From: Piezodorus guildinii
Lineage: Eukaryota > Arthropoda > Insecta > Hemiptera > Pentatomidae
DNA length: 64,000 nt
Reading direction: 5' to 3'
Assembly (NCBI GenBank): GCA_023052935.1
Contig: CM041292.1
Span: 99,991,587 to 100,055,586, forward strand
Positions 10,441 to 23,394 of the stretch are shown one piece after another (position 1 is the stretch's first letter; every line of letters begins with the position of its first letter). The notes beneath the pieces are model-generated. The model was not told the origin of the DNA. It did no database searches and saw nothing but the letters and a program-made list of their open reading frames with translations. The translations under genes and the position numbers were made by a program.

Positions 10441-12374
10441 AAATTTCTCGATTCACATAAATCCTGATCAAATCGGTCGACGAGAGGAATGAGACTTAAT
10501 AATAATAAGAATCCTTCACCTGGAGCCTACCGATGGAAGAGGCTTTGAGCATCGGTCTAGAACAGATTTGGTTAAGCCTAAGGCTGGAATAGTTAGGAAC
10601 TTCGATTATAGTCCGCTGGAAGCTTAGGAAGACCTGCTTAAAATTCCCAGTAGTCGAAAGCCGGTTAGGATATCAAGTCTTCAAAGTCCTTGAGGATAAT
10701 GGATTGAGTCCCGTTGTCTTCGCCGGCTAACCTCTCTGTATCGACCATTTCGCTGCACTTTCAGTTTAGTATGCAATTCCAGCTTCGCTAATGGTAGAAG
10801 GTAGAGAGGGACTTTAAAGAAATAGGATCTCTAATTTAAGGGCAACTCTTAAAATTATCTCTTGAGATTCTCGTAAATAGTGTTTTTAATTAAACCGTAA
10901 TTAACGTAATTTATTTCTTAGATAAATTTTAAATCATCGGATGCTTATCAGTTTGTTGGATTTTTAAATTATACTCATCACCGTTGTCATTTTTTATCTC
11001 TAGTTATTCTTGTCTTATTTTCTTGGAAGAGAGAATTCCTCTAAGCTAATAATTAATTTAATTGCTCAAAAAGAAGAAAAATAAAAAATTTCACAAAAAA
11101 ATGTCAGTAGAATTATAATATATTTAATTTGTCTTTTGATACAAAATTTTCTGTTTACGATAATTAAATATAGAAAAATATTACTTTTAAAATAATAAGT
11201 TTAAAACAGTTGAATCAAATTTGAATAATTTGGTAATCTATTGTTATATTGTAGAGATACTAACACTAACTACTATACCAATTAAATAATCACAACCTGT
11301 ATTAACATTTAATAATAATAAACTATATTTAATATAACAAAGTGTTATATTTTTTTACACATAATGTTCTAACTATCACTTACTATAGCCACTTCTCTCT
11401 TTACCGAGAACATTATACAAAAAGCAATAGTAAATAAAGTAATAGTATACTAACGTAGTAACGTGTAGTAACTAAAGTAATAGTGTACTTTCGGTATTGC
11501 AGAAATAGTAATTTCCACCTCCAAGTCTTGCTTAGAACTATTCAGATAATATCTTATGCATGTTTATTTCGTTTAATCGCATGATACTCTACAATAGCAA
11601 TGGGCAAAAAATAAAGTTAAAAGTATGGAATATTTTACTCAAAATATCAACCCTTAAAGTACTGAGACAGTGTAGCCTTATTCAGCTGGTAACCAAAATC
11701 TCTGATTTCCTCTCGTTTTTTAGAGTATTTAATTTGTATATTTTATAAGGCTACCAGTTAGTGTTCATTACTAACACATATTAAATATTTCATTACACAC
11801 ATTGTATATATTGTTTGTTTGGGCTTAAGGGCATGTACTCGCATATACTAAATTCGGAACGATAAATTGTATATATAAATTGTACATATGTATATTCTTG
11901 AAAGACATATGTATAATTTCCAAAATAAAATTATTTCCTATTCTATTTATTATTGTATATTTCGTCCATTTTGATAACCATCAGTTATTATGCCATATTT
12001 TTTATTATCACATTATCGATTGTTTTTAAAGTATCTGCCTTTATAAATAATTTATTTAACCAATTTTCTAATGTGAGATCAAAAAAAACTTTCTTACTTA
12101 CTCTATGTAAAGTAATACTGAGAAAATTAAGAAAATGAAATGTACTCTAGAGGAAAGCTGTGTACCTTTAACACTCCAGTCACTAGCTGGCAGTTCTAAA
12201 GCGTTCTGATAATTTAGTATTTGCTAATCTCTGATCTGCAGCAATGGGTTACCAAATTATTTTAAGTTGAACGCGCTGTATAATTTGGTAAAAAGTCAAC
12301 CTGGGGAAGAATATTAACTACTACGGTAGTATGTAATGCACTAGTACTGCACCTACAGGTAAGGCCACTTTATC
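10441..12374. other. No recognisable gene
   Basis: 10,480-10,830 is GC-richer and holds a ~45-codon open stretch on the plus strand without family signature. The rest is AT-rich. 11,395-11,420 resembles part of the LINE UTR at 1,826-1,860. Confidence 0.4.
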
Positions 12375-12810
12375 ATTTTTTTTTTTTTTAAGGTTTTTTA
12401 TAGATATTTACAACTGCATTAAAAAAAAACACATCAAATAAATGTGTATAGTATTATATAATACAATGACATGAAATATATGTAGAAAAGCTTGTAAGCA
12501 CTATAAATATTCTAAACTAGAAGATAGCCTTCTCCTTTTAAGACACCTAATTACATGGGACGCAAAAATCAGTAAAATAGGGAACAGAACAGTTTCTATT
12601 GAAGATTTATATCGTTTACGCATAGTAAGGAAATTAAGGTATTTTGATGTAGAGATAGGGATGCGGGAAGAATTTGATGGTTAAGCAGAGCCCCATAGCT
12701 CTACTCCGTAAGTACAGATTGGTCTTATAATAGTCATGTAGATGAGCCTTTTGTAGTTAAAAGGAAGGTTTAACCGTTTGTTTAGTAGCTGTTGAAGTAG
12801 CCTAAAATAT
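12375..12810 (-). pseudogene. 5'-truncated Jockey-type LINE 3' end (A/C type)
   Basis: Minus-strand sequence matching the ORF2 C-terminus of elements A and C. It includes the reverse complement of the IRPIWTYGVELWGS..PSNSSRI segment near 12,660-12,760 and ends at a T-run (12,375-12,389), the complement of a poly-A tail. The 3'-most coding part and UTR are strongly diverged. Internal stops make it non-functional. Confidence 0.75.
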
Positions 12811-13054
12811 CATCAGTTTTTATTTGCAAAAGAGTGAATGATTATAAACACACACCATCATCATTTTCCACCATCAATTTTAAGTAACTATTTTGTATGT
12901 ATCTTTGAAAACGAAGACACTTCAAATGCTTAAAATACCACAATGCTCCTTGAACCAAAACTAAAACTGGAGTCACCTGCGGTTAATGTAAGTAACAACC
13001 TTCTATGGTAAAAAAAATGATGGCTTCACGATTTTGTAGAGGAAGTAAAAATCG

Positions 13055-13215
13055 TTGGTTATTCAGTCGGACGGTGAGGACGTTAAATTATGGTCCCGAG
13101 TCTTTGCGATCTGAGCTACTCGTTACAGAACCCAATACTGGATTTAATATAATCTGGATTGGAAAAATTTAGCACTCATACTATGATCCGCATAAAGTAA
13201 CGTTAAATGAAAAAA
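13055..13215 (+). repeat. SINE family 2, old 3' fragment
   Basis: It aligns with the 3' half of the SINE at 53,793-54,066. Shared blocks are gacgttaaa, atggtcccgag, gatctgagctactcgtta-like, gg(a)ttggaaaaatttag.actc and taaagtaacgttaaatgaa. It is more diverged than the other copies, so probably older. Confidence 0.6.
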
Positions 13216-14025
13216 ATTAATTAAAAGGAAAAAACTATTTTAAAAAATATAACAAGTAGAAGTATAAATTCATTTTCTCGATTTGTACGAAATGGGATTT
13301 TTCAAGTTCAAGCACGATCTCTGCCGTATCCAGCCGAAAAAGCAGAAGTAGGTAATCGAAGGGAAAGTATCAGGTGAGGGAGCCAATCATTAAGACTTCA
13401 GCCCTTCCGCTGCCTTAAGCAAAGTTCAACGCGACACGGAAGGTTCCCTAATCCGTTAAAACTTTCAGCTACACCGTTACCCAATTAGCAGAAATTATTC
13501 GATTAGCAAGAGTTCTACAGATTAAAGTTAAGTCTGCGGAAAATATACGGTTCTTCCTGATGGCCGTGAGGACAGGGGGAATAGTCAAAGTTATCAAGAG
13601 GAATCGAAGCGGAGACGGAGTCGTCATAACCATTCATAAACGCTTTAACGAATCTCTTCCGCCCCATCGTCGAGGGTTCTGCTGGAGGCCGTGAAGTTGA
13701 TGCTTAAGTACCATCACTGTAGTTTATCAACGTTATTTGCTTTCGTTGGAATAAATGTTATTTATGTATTTTTTGTTTGTATGACTACATGGAATTATAA
13801 TAATAAATATCTTAAACCTTTGTTTATCCGTTATTATTTGCCGGACCAAGTTACTGGTACGAATTACAATGACAAAAATTATATAATTTATTTTTAATAC
13901 TTGCTAAATCTCTTATATGCTACTGGAAGACTAGCTTACCTCCGGATTATGAGCGTCAGAGGAATCCATTATATAGCATATAACATTAGAATATGTCACA
14001 TAAAAGGTGACGTTTACCGAGAAAG
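13216..14025. other. No recognisable gene
   Basis: 13,300-13,690 is GC-richer than average and could be degenerate coding sequence, but all frames are interrupted. 13,691-13,897 is a short hydrophobic frame with no family signature. Confidence 0.4.
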
Positions 14026-14500
14026 CTTTAAATCAGGGAGATGAAATTCCGGTTTTGGAATATACCGATGATTTGATACTGCTAGAAGGAGACATTGAAA
14101 CTAAAAAACTTTATTAAGTACGTTAATGTAAACCGATCAAAAGATAGGGCTTTAAATTAATACACATACGACGGAATATATGATTAGTAGTAGAAATATT
14201 GACGAGCTTCGCCATATTGAAATATCAGGACTTAAGTTTGAGCTCGTAGAGAAATTCATTGATTACGAGAAACAACAAAATCTATGAGGAAATAAAGCAT
14301 CGCGGAGACTCAAATGGGCATGCAAAGATAGTAGACTCTATGACACGAATTCCGAAAACTGGTATTCCCTGAACCTACTATTAGGAGTCTGAAAGGTAGG
14401 ACGAAGTGTCGATGGGGCATTGTGTTTACGTCTAATCTCGGGTCCTAGGGCTTAAATGGTGATCATTGGACAAATCTGTGTAGACAATATTTAGTGGTAT
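14026..14500 (+). pseudogene. RTE-like reverse transcriptase relic
   Basis: One frame reads ..QGDEIPVLEYTDDLILLEGD.., matching the RT catalytic box context (F/Y-A-D-D followed by hydrophobics). After frameshifts another frame reads EYMISSRN ... IEISGLKFELVEKFIDYE, the K-T-K-x-M-x-x-S-R ... FExVxxFKYLG block found after the catalytic box in RTE-type LINEs. The order and spacing of the two blocks support the call. Several stops and at least two frameshifts make it dead. The clade is inferred from these two motifs only. Confidence 0.55.
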
Positions 14501-14869
14501 AAGCATCAAAAATTCGTGTTCGGTAGGCCTATTGTTATTATTTATTATACTAACAGGTTAAGAAGATTATATTCTAAACTACACTATCCCAGCAGTGTTG
14601 CATCTCGGTCAGGGATTTATTTTACGCAAGCTGTACTAAAAACTACAAAACTAGTTAAAGGTTTTCCTTATCTAATAATTTTATTGAATTTCCATCGCGC
14701 TTTTTAACCAATACAAGCCTTTGATTTTTTTTTATTGTTTATTCATTAATATCATATTTTCAAACGTGTTGCTAGTTTTGAATATGGTGGTGTAAATTAT
14801 TATTTCTTTATGTGTTTATATATACATTAAAAAATCGTTTATTATGATCAGTTTAAATTGTAATTTTTG
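14501..14869. other. No recognisable gene
   Basis: AT-rich, with a T-run near 14,725-14,733. Confidence 0.4.
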
Positions 14870-14945
14870 CCGTTGGCCGTGGAACAGTACGAAACTCTAT
14901 CTATAAGTACTAAACCCGATACCGAGAGAGATTTTTTTATTTAAT
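14870..14945 (+). repeat. SINE family 1, 3' tail only
   Basis: gccgttggccgtggaacagt, followed by acgaaactctat and gtact.a.ccc, matches the 3' part of the SINE at 3,161-3,485. The tRNA-like head is absent. Confidence 0.6.
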
Positions 14946-15949
14946 ATCTTAATATAAAAAAACCGTTTCGATAATAATTACCTAGTACAAAAATTGTATC
15001 TATCTAGATGCAGAATATTAGATAATTTGATATCTCTAAAAGATCCAGAGAAAGATATTTATTTTGAGTAATCAAATAAAAACATTAAGAAATAGAAATG
15101 GAAGATCTAACATGAATTTTAATCAATTCAAATTTAATATGATTCTATTAATTATCTCTTTTCTACATGATGATATTAGAAATTATTTTTTAAACATTCT
15201 AGAGATGATTGGTCTCATGTATGTGAGTTGTGATACATTATATTTGTATTTACGTGTATATATATTTATAATCGTGCTAACCTTATATTCCTTCCAGGAA
15301 CCGCTCGATTCTTTATATCTTATTAGTCACAATAGCAGATAGCAATCCAACACGTGGGCTTCAAGAGAATCAACACGTGCCGACACGTGGCATCATTACA
15401 AGAAAGTGTGCCTCTTCGAGCTATTGCTGTCTCCTGCTTCAACTGACTATAGCTGTGACTTAATTATCTCTTGATATTAACTTTAAAGGCTCTGCAATCG
15501 GAAGATATCCCAAGTTACACTAAAAGAAATTCCGTGAAACCATTAATAGGTCAACTTTGTTAAGAATTAAATTGAACTAGGACTTGTACAGAACTGTTGA
15601 TCTTGAGTAGGGGTGAAGAGTAAGAGGATGAGAATACTACTCTCAACTGGTTCCATCAACCGGAAAATAAAAGCTTAACTAAGAATCTCCCAGTTAAAAA
15701 GCATTACAAGCTCAAAGTCTATACACGAAATATATTGTAGTGTAGTTAACTTAACAGCCTTCTACACTCATGGTAGCTGATTTAACGCAGTACCTTATTC
15801 TCAAAAACTTTAACGTATTGTTCATCCTTCAAAGTAAGTGACGTTTCATATCCGTATAGAACGTCAGGATAAATGTAATTTTATGAACTAAAAGTTTCTT
15901 GATAGAAGTTGCGAGCTAGGTAATTTTGTGACTAAATAACAACATCCTC
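14946..15949. other. No recognisable gene
   Basis: Contains cacgtg-type clusters at 15,350-15,390 (three copies of acacgtg within 35 bp) and short frames, otherwise nothing assignable. Confidence 0.4.
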
Positions 15950-16495
15950 ACACAAGACTGAAACGACAAGAAACTGCTCGAAGATATCGATTACTATAAC
16001 ACTTAATAGACAAGCGTTCACAACTTCCGGTATATTACAAAAGACTCATTTCCATCACTATTATCAGATCTATTTGGACATATGGAATCGAGCTTTGGGG
16101 CTCTACGAAACCATCTAACTCCTCCCGCATCCAATCCTTACAACCCAAAATCCTTCGCAAAATCCGAATGTCCCTTATTTTGTCAATCAACAAATCAACT
16201 CCTCCATAATGACCTAAACACCCATTTGTTGCAAACATAGCCCGATATAGATACTCCTCTTTTCATTCTAAACTCCCTACCCACAAAAACCCACTTGTCC
16301 GTAATTCACCTTCCTAATATATCCCTGATTACCCTCCAAGGCGACTGAAAGGTGGTCTCAGGACCTACTGCCTTAAAATAGTTAGTGAAGTGGGTAGTTA
16401 TTTCTTAATACAATGTCATGACTTTATTTTCATTCTACATATTTACTTATTGTTTTCTTTAATACAGTTGTAAATTACTATAAATAAATAAATAA
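15950..16495 (+). pseudogene. 5'-truncated Jockey-type LINE 3' end (A/C type)
   Basis: It begins in the KRQETARR block of ORF2 and continues through a II.SIWTYGIELWGSTKPSNSSRIQSLQ-like segment to the PPRRL..R.P end and a short UTR ending in aataaataaataac. Compared with element C it carries frameshifts (for example near 16,160) and stops. The ending lacks a long A-run. Confidence 0.8.
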
Positions 16496-16688
16496 CAACA
16501 AGCATTTCACGCCTTTATCCACGACTTTATTTCCTTCTGTGTTTCCTCTTTTCTAGATATCGTAAAGCCTAGATGCTTGAATTTTTCTACGTTATCAAAA
16601 ATATCCTTTTACATTTGATTGAAGCTCTAATTTGTCGGAATCTTTAGTTTTTGTAAATCATTTTGATAAAGTATTCATATTTTTGTAA

Positions 16689-16689
<1 letters not shown>

Positions 16690-16738
<49 letters not shown>

Positions 16739-16767
16739 TGTAAGTATATTTTTGTGGTAAGTAAATA

Positions 16768-16841
<74 letters not shown>

Positions 16842-16845
16842 TATC
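16690..16845. repeat. Two (TA)n microsatellites
   Basis: Alternating TA at about 16,690-16,730 and 16,772-16,845, separated by a short T/G-rich spacer. Apparent open frames of repeated Ile-Tyr here are artefacts of the repeat. Confidence 0.95.
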
Positions 16846-17484
16846 ATATTCTTGGTAATTCATGGCGGTGGTGACATTGAAATATCACGATAAATAAAGG
16901 ACTTATAATTTAATGGAGGTTCAATTTTCCTAATAACATATGTTATACATACAATATTGGGTAGGGCAATATACAACTGAAATAGACATCATATAAATCT
17001 TTTAAAATGAAATAAGCGACGATTGGTTTGACCGAGAAATGCTTTATAGGAAACAGAAAGATGATTCCAAGAGACAAGGCTATGAAGAGGATGTTCTAGA
17101 AGAGGACGAAGGGCTGCGACCCTCAGATGGGAAATGGAAATGCAGGCACTCCGTGAAATAACCAGCAGGGTTATTGGCAAACTCTCAACTTGAATAAGAG
17201 ACATGGTCGGGGCCACCTCCGATGGCAAGGAATTGGGTTTAGAGCTCTGACAGATCTCCGGCTCGCTGGGGAAATGTCCCACTTCCCTGGGGTCACACTT
17301 TGTCGAGGGTTCACGTGCTATCTGGGGCCTAACTGGGAAAGACCTCGGTCAACACAAGGAGTAAGGAGTTTGTCATGTGCTGTGACATTTATATAATATG
17401 CGGCATCAATCTTAGGAGAAAAAAAAAACAAGAATAATTTAGCACACGGTAAGGTAAGGTAAAAGAAAGTTGAAAAAAAGATCT
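16846..17484. other. No recognisable gene
   Basis: 17,000-17,400 is GC-richer and carries overlapping frames on both strands (68 and 97 codons). A RGHLRWQG stretch superficially recalls the RMRWLGH tail of RTE-type LINEs, but flanking residues do not support it. Confidence 0.35.
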
Positions 17485-17745
17485 TAAAAGCTTTCTATGC
17501 CAAAGTTCGCGGATTCAAACCTGCAGGTGGCCCTAGTATTTTCAATAACAGTAAAAAATCCTTAGTTTTACCGTCCTTCGGAGGGGACATAAAAAAGGTG
17601 GTCCCGAGCCTGTACGATGTCAGGTACTCTTTAAAGATCAATATCCTAATAAAACCTTGATAGGAAAAATTTATGACTCCCACTGTAGCATCGTCCAATT
17701 AGCCGCAGTAGCATAAAGTGACGTTAAATGAATAAAAAAAAAGTT
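17485..17745 (+). repeat. SINE family 2
   Basis: It aligns over most of its length with 53,793-54,066: tgccaaag, B-box-like ggattcaaacc, aaaaaatccttagttttacc, ccttcggaggggac, ggtggtcccgagcctgt, gatgtcaggtactc, gactcccactgtagcatcgt and gacgttaaatgaataaa plus A-run. The 5' end is truncated or diverged before about 17,495. Confidence 0.75.
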
Positions 17746-17859
17746 TAAAACAATTCACCAATTGAAAAACAAAAAAATGCATTAAAAAACTATTATTTTA
17801 TTTTTTTCCTTTAGTTGGTTATCGAATTCATTCAATATCAGTTTTTCATCAGTATTAAA

Positions 17860-18340
17860 AATATAATATAGTTATTTTTATAGAAACAACAACATTAAAG
17901 GTACTTAGAAGAAGAAAATTGAAAATATCGGCATTTACGCTCTGTCAGACTATTTTAATCAGAATGAAACCTACATGATATTAAAGCCCTATCAAATTTG
18001 CCATCGATATAGCGGATTTAAAATTGTTGTTATAAAAATTGTCGGAACCGTTTTTGAGAAAATCAAAAGGTATACTATGCATGGTATAAAGTGGCTCTTC
18101 TGCTTAGCCGATTTTGATGAAAAAGTTTTTGTAACATCTCGGGCGTATAGTTGTCTTAAATTTGAAATTTCAGTTTCATAGGACTTTTCGTTTCTGCCCG
18201 GGAGTTACCACACACACCATACACAGACCTTTTTGCGGGACTTAGACTAGACCCAGGGGACCCTAAAACGTGTATTTCCGTTGAAAACTAGAATTCGAAA
18301 ATTTTCACGACCGCAATACTTTACCTTGCTATATATAGTA
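17860..18340 (-). repeat. Interspersed repeat Z, minus copy
   Basis: The reverse complement shares an ordered series of blocks with 481-1,000: gtaaagtattgcggtcgtga, gaaaattttcgaattc, gcccgagatgttac, aactttttcatcaaaa, ctgacagagcgtaaatgcc and cctttaatgttg. This is the best-preserved copy of the middle part and includes a gggtcccctgggtctagtc segment missing from copy 1. The 68-codon plus-strand frame inside it is not a credible gene. Confidence 0.65.
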
Positions 18341-19036
18341 AGTGATAATTACATTTAATCCCAATGAAATTACATCTAAATTATAGGGAAATATTTTTTT
18401 CTCTATTTAACTATAAAATTCTTCCATACTTGGTGAAACATATATTTTTGTTTTATCTAATAGCAAAGAGAAATTTTTAATAAATAAATATAATGAGGCT
18501 TTAGAGAAGACCATTTTAATATTTTGCAATAAACATCCTTTTAACCATAAAATCTGATAGTGAGGTACAAAATCATTGAAATAATGTTGTATCAACATTT
18601 TTCTTTATGAATTATACGAATATGATAAGGCACTGTCATTTGTATTCCCTTGAAAAATATGCCCTGCTTTCCCTGCATTATCCTATATTAATTAATGTTT
18701 GGCTCTGTTATAGAGATTATTGCTCAGATAATATCCGTTTTCTATTGAAAATAAATTGCTAATTTACAAGCCAGTACTGAAATCTATCTGGAAAGATTAA
18801 CTTGAACATTGTGGGACACCCAAATTTTTTTGAGAAGAAACGCATTTAATCTTTTCAATGCGAAGTCCTCCGAACTATAGTTAAAGCTCTACAAACCATA
18901 CTTATTACCAATACCTAAATATTCTATTCATTTTAGACCGTATTCCATCCTAATTCTCTATATTCTGTCAGAACCTTTTTATCACCCCAATGTGATACTT
19001 TGGAGTGTTCGTAAAGATGTTTCGCATTTAAAACTA
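18341..19036. other. No recognisable gene
   Basis: AT-rich with short frames only. Confidence 0.4.
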
Positions 19037-19914
19037 ATATGAACCCGTCATTGGTTGCTATGCGATGCCGTTGGTTGCATGAGAGAGAATCTCTCGCGCC
19101 TGATATTTTGCCCTTGTATATAGTTTTCATATGCTAAAAAGCATTTATTGGGTAAGATAGTTATTATTATTAACATTATTGAATTAAAAAGCCAATATTA
19201 AAAAAAAATTATACATACAATATTTAAAAAAATATAATCAAACCTCCGTTGTTGGTTGGGTTTCATCAGTTCTAAAGATTTTTTTTTAGATATTCTTTTA
19301 TTGAGATTTTTGTCCTGTGTTAAAGAAATACATAATTTGACTATTTATTGTTGCACCATTCATCATAGTAACAAAAATAGTCGAATGCCACCTACACCTA
19401 ATTCTCGAAACCTTATAATTTGTCTTCTGGTCTACCACATCTATACCACCCTTTATGACGTTATAAAACGTTAATATTTCTGGTTTATAAAATGTTCCCT
19501 TTTCTTTACCTGTATTTCCATTGTAATGAAAAGTTTAATACATTATGAAATTTTATGGTATATACTGGAATACTAGCCAGTATCTGAGTATGCAAACACC
19601 TTGTGCTAAACAAGGACCTCTCCTGACAGAAAAATATTGGTGGGATTATCTTTTAGCTTTTAGGAAACAATTTTTGACTTAAAATAATGCAAACACGGAT
19701 GGTTGCACGTGAGAGAATCTCTCACACCTTGAGACAGGTCGTAATGAGACAAGTGCTGTCGCTAAACTGAGAGAAGAAAAGTGATAAGACCAGTTCGTAC
19801 ATGTGCCAAATTTCCTAGGACTCAAATAGATGAGGTTTTCTTTGTGAACAATAAATAAGCTTAATGTGTTAATACAACTTTGAGACAAAATCTCACTCAG
19901 CGACTAACAACGGG
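19037..19914. mobile_element. Possible piggyBac-like non-autonomous element
   Basis: Read inward from 19,914 on the minus strand, the sequence ttaacccgttgttagtcgct begins with TTAA-CCC, the piggyBac-type target plus terminus. It is followed by the imperfect palindrome gtgagattttgtctca and, further in, gtgagagattctctcac (19,707-19,724). On the other side aacccgtcattggttgc (19,041) and gagagagaatctctcgcg occur, but without TTAA. No transposase is visible. The left end is doubtful. Confidence 0.25.
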
Positions 19915-20704
19915 TTAATCTCGTTGTCACAATAATTAAAACATTTATAAAAATGAAACTCCTGATCGGCCGCAGTATAAACCAAACTTAAACCTACAAC
20001 ATCCCACAACTTTAATAATATTATACTAAGCAAGGAAATGATTCTATATATAATTTTACCGAGATCACTCTAGATATGTGAACGGTTTGTATATATAGAC
20101 TGAAAATCTGCATAATTTTGAAGACCTAATTAAATCAGTTTGGCATATACAATGCTTGGCGAGGAAATTTCAATAGCTGATCACTTATGCTATCATTAAA
20201 TTATGCTTGACGAGTTGCCTGGGGATATTATATGGAATACATTATCAGGCAGGCCAACATAATTAACCAAGCCATTCTCAAGCCGCGCTGTTCAGATCCT
20301 CTCAAGTTTCTACAAACTATACATTACCTCTATCAATATCCTTCCAAGGTAGTCGAGATACTGGCTTTTGGAGTCGGTTCTCTGCTAAATTAACCCGAAT
20401 TATATTCAAGATACCTGATTGCCCTATAAATTACAAGATTTGAATGAAGGAAATACGATACTACTTTTTTTAAACAAATAAAATGCATTTTAAAAACAAT
20501 CTGATTAACACTATCTTCAAAAGTCAGTATATTTCAGAACAGTTTCTGTTTACAAATTAAATAGAAATATTTGTATATTGTGACAATGTTTAGCCTTAAG
20601 TAATTTTATTTTGTATGGTTGTGGTGAAATTTAGTGTAAGCAAGCCCCTAAGGATTTTTATTTTATTTGAATAGAAAGCGAGATTATGTAATAGATGATG
20701 TTTT

Positions 20705-20735
<31 letters not shown>

Positions 20736-22365
20736 TATATTTAGCCCCCTTAGTGTGGCCGGGTTTAAGCAATGTCTAAAATCGTCTTTTTATTGGAAAT
20801 ATCAATATATTGCCTTGTCGCAGGGATTGGAGTAACAGTCGCGCAGAAGGGAAGATATACCATATAAAGAGAGTTAGAAGGAATTTACAGCAAAAGGAAG
20901 AAACCGTCGCCTAGAACATTAGAAACATTATATTTTTATGTTATTTTTCTAATAATATATGATTTATTTCTGTTTCCTGAGTTATTATTTATTTTATTTA
21001 ATCTGCACGCATTTCCTCAAATCAACAGAAAGATAAAAGCTTCATGTTAACTAGCTAAATGTTGAGGTTGTGTGGAAATGCCCTTTCACTCTTTTAAAGA
21101 TGTACATTCTATTTTATAAGGGAAAATGTTATTGATAGGTGAATTCGTTCGCTTAAGGTTTACTAAAAAACAAAACCGAAACAGAAAAGAGAGAAATATT
21201 ATGAAGAGAAAGAAATTGCAGAAAATCTTAACCACATGCAAACCTATATATAGTATTAACAAAATGAGCCAGAGAAAAGGGGGGGCTCAGTATTGTCTCT
21301 CTGCATCTAAAAATAAAAGATGTACTCAAGAGATCCAAGCTTATGAGCTTAAAGCTATGACTGATCAAGATCATATATATTTTGAGATCATTAATTTATA
21401 TGTTATGTTTCTTCAAGGAGCTGTACTAGCTCCGTTGTTATAAGTAGCATTCACAACTGAAATAATATTGTATATTTATTATATTACAGTTCTTCACGAG
21501 AACTAGTAATAATATGTATATAGTGAATATTATAGTATTTTCAATTAGTCCTTATCAATGTAGTTTTTTCTCGATGAAAATATGAGGAAGGGGAATTTTC
21601 CATTCTCTTTCTATTGATCTACCACAGTTATACGCGTATGTCACTCGAAATGTCTTATAAATACTTAATAGTAAAATTTTATAGCAAATTTCAAGGTATT
21701 CATAATATTAAAACATCTCATATGGTTTTAAAATGTAAAGATAATTATTAACAAACGTTAGTGATCTGAATAGAAATAAATCAAGAGATACTATGACTAA
21801 AAGATTTAGAGAAAATATAACCAAAATTTATTTTCAGCTCGGAAGTTAGTGACAGCGCTTGTTTCAGAATAGGACGAGAAAATACCGAGAAATAAAATAT
21901 ATTTTGTTTTTATTTGATGAAATGGGAGATATAAGCCTGAATCGTATCATTTAGTGAATCGAGTTGATGAAACGAACAAAAAAATATGAAAAAATACGAA
22001 TGTGAGTCAGATGCCTGGTATTATTTAGCTAGAGTTGAGATTGGTTGCCGGACTGAATGAAATGCCGGCGTGGGTATGTATAGGAATTGAGTTGGCCTTC
22101 TTTTGAATAGGACTCCTCCCGTGGCGCAGATCGGATCCGTATTGATCAATGTATTTCTCTCTAACAACTTCTACAAATCTAAACCAACAAAAAATTTATC
22201 TCTACTGTGCCTATGTCCACGAGGAGATGGCAATAATGGTCTCTGATGTGCCATCCGACTGGAAAGGAAAGATAAATTTTTATGTTCATTGGACTTTTTT
22301 AAATCGAAAGCTTTATCAAAATCATAACAATTTTCTATTATACAATAGCAAAAACATTAGCATAC

Positions 22366-22370
<5 letters not shown>
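19915..22370. other. No recognisable gene
   Basis: Contains a compound (CA)n(TA)n microsatellite at 20,706-20,735 and a basic 105-codon plus-strand frame (21,126-21,443) without family signature. Otherwise AT-rich anonymous sequence. Confidence 0.4.

Positions 22371-22422
<52 letters not shown>
22371..22422. repeat. (TA)n microsatellite
   Basis: Uninterrupted alternating TA of about 52 bp. Confidence 0.95.
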
Positions 22423-23394
22423 CTAAATTAGGTAGGTGATGATGACATGATTTAAAAGATTATGTAATTATATTTTTGCTGATTTAGCATTCAGAGTTAC
22501 ACAGATATAAGCATGAATTCTGATATGCATATTTGACAGAATGAACTATATTCACGATTTTTTTTTTAATTTATTTTTTATGTAAACTTTACCTTACTCC
22601 CTGATTTCAGTGTATATAACGTACCGGATCATTTCTTTATAAATGCCTGTTTCATCCACCAATCTGTCTCACGTTAGAGACTTCGAAAGGAAAGATGCAA
22701 AATTTTAAATTAAAACAAGTTAATAAAACTAACAAAATTGTAAAAATTCTTAAAAAAACAAAAAAAAAAAAAAAAAAAAAACAACTCTTCCATAAGGAAT
22801 ATTATGAATGGAGACCGTCAAGTACTCGTGTGCTCGTACAGGACGTCTAAAAACAGCTTTTGGGGAGGAAGATAAGCCGGCGTATTGTTGAATGCGTAAA
22901 AAAACTAATACTACTTGAATATAAACTTATCGCCGGCTTCCTTCCTTCTAAATAAAATATTTAAAGTTAAAATGTGAGACATTTTAACAATAAAATTAAC
23001 AATTATTAAAAAGCGGTAAGTCCAAAAAAAAATGTATAAAAAATATACTTAATTCCTTAGAACACAGTTATATCAATAGAATAGAATGAAAAATGTTTAA
23101 TATATAACAAAATTATTTAAATGTAGTAACAAAGAACAACTTTATATAAAATATGATATATGAGTATGTAAATTAATAATAAAATATTTACACATTCGGC
23201 TACCGAAAATTATAATTATACAATTTTAATGGTTTCAGAGGTTTCGCCATCGTCCATTCCGATCCTTACATGTTGGTTACAATTCTGACCAATGAAATTT
23301 CTGGAATTCCAGCATCCATATTCCGTTGATAAGATTGAGCTAGTAGGGTGTATATTCTGTAAGGTGAAGGTCAAATTATGTGAATGAAATTGGA
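22423..23394. other. No recognisable gene
   Basis: AT-rich with an A-run at 22,758-22,781. The 85-codon minus-strand frame ending at 23,216 may be part of the Penelope-like relic described next. Confidence 0.35.

Noticed and set aside
16644..16863. Proteins made of repeated Ile-Tyr (also at 22.4, 31.3 and 34.4 kb)
   Set aside because: These are translations of (TA)n microsatellites.
17000..17400. RTE-type LINE C-terminus (RGHLRWQG)
   Set aside because: The resemblance to the RMRWLGH motif is limited to a few residues and neighbouring blocks are missing.
21126..21443. A basic 105-residue protein
   Set aside because: Lys/Arg-rich stretches follow from A-rich sequence. No motif, conserved start context or relative was seen.
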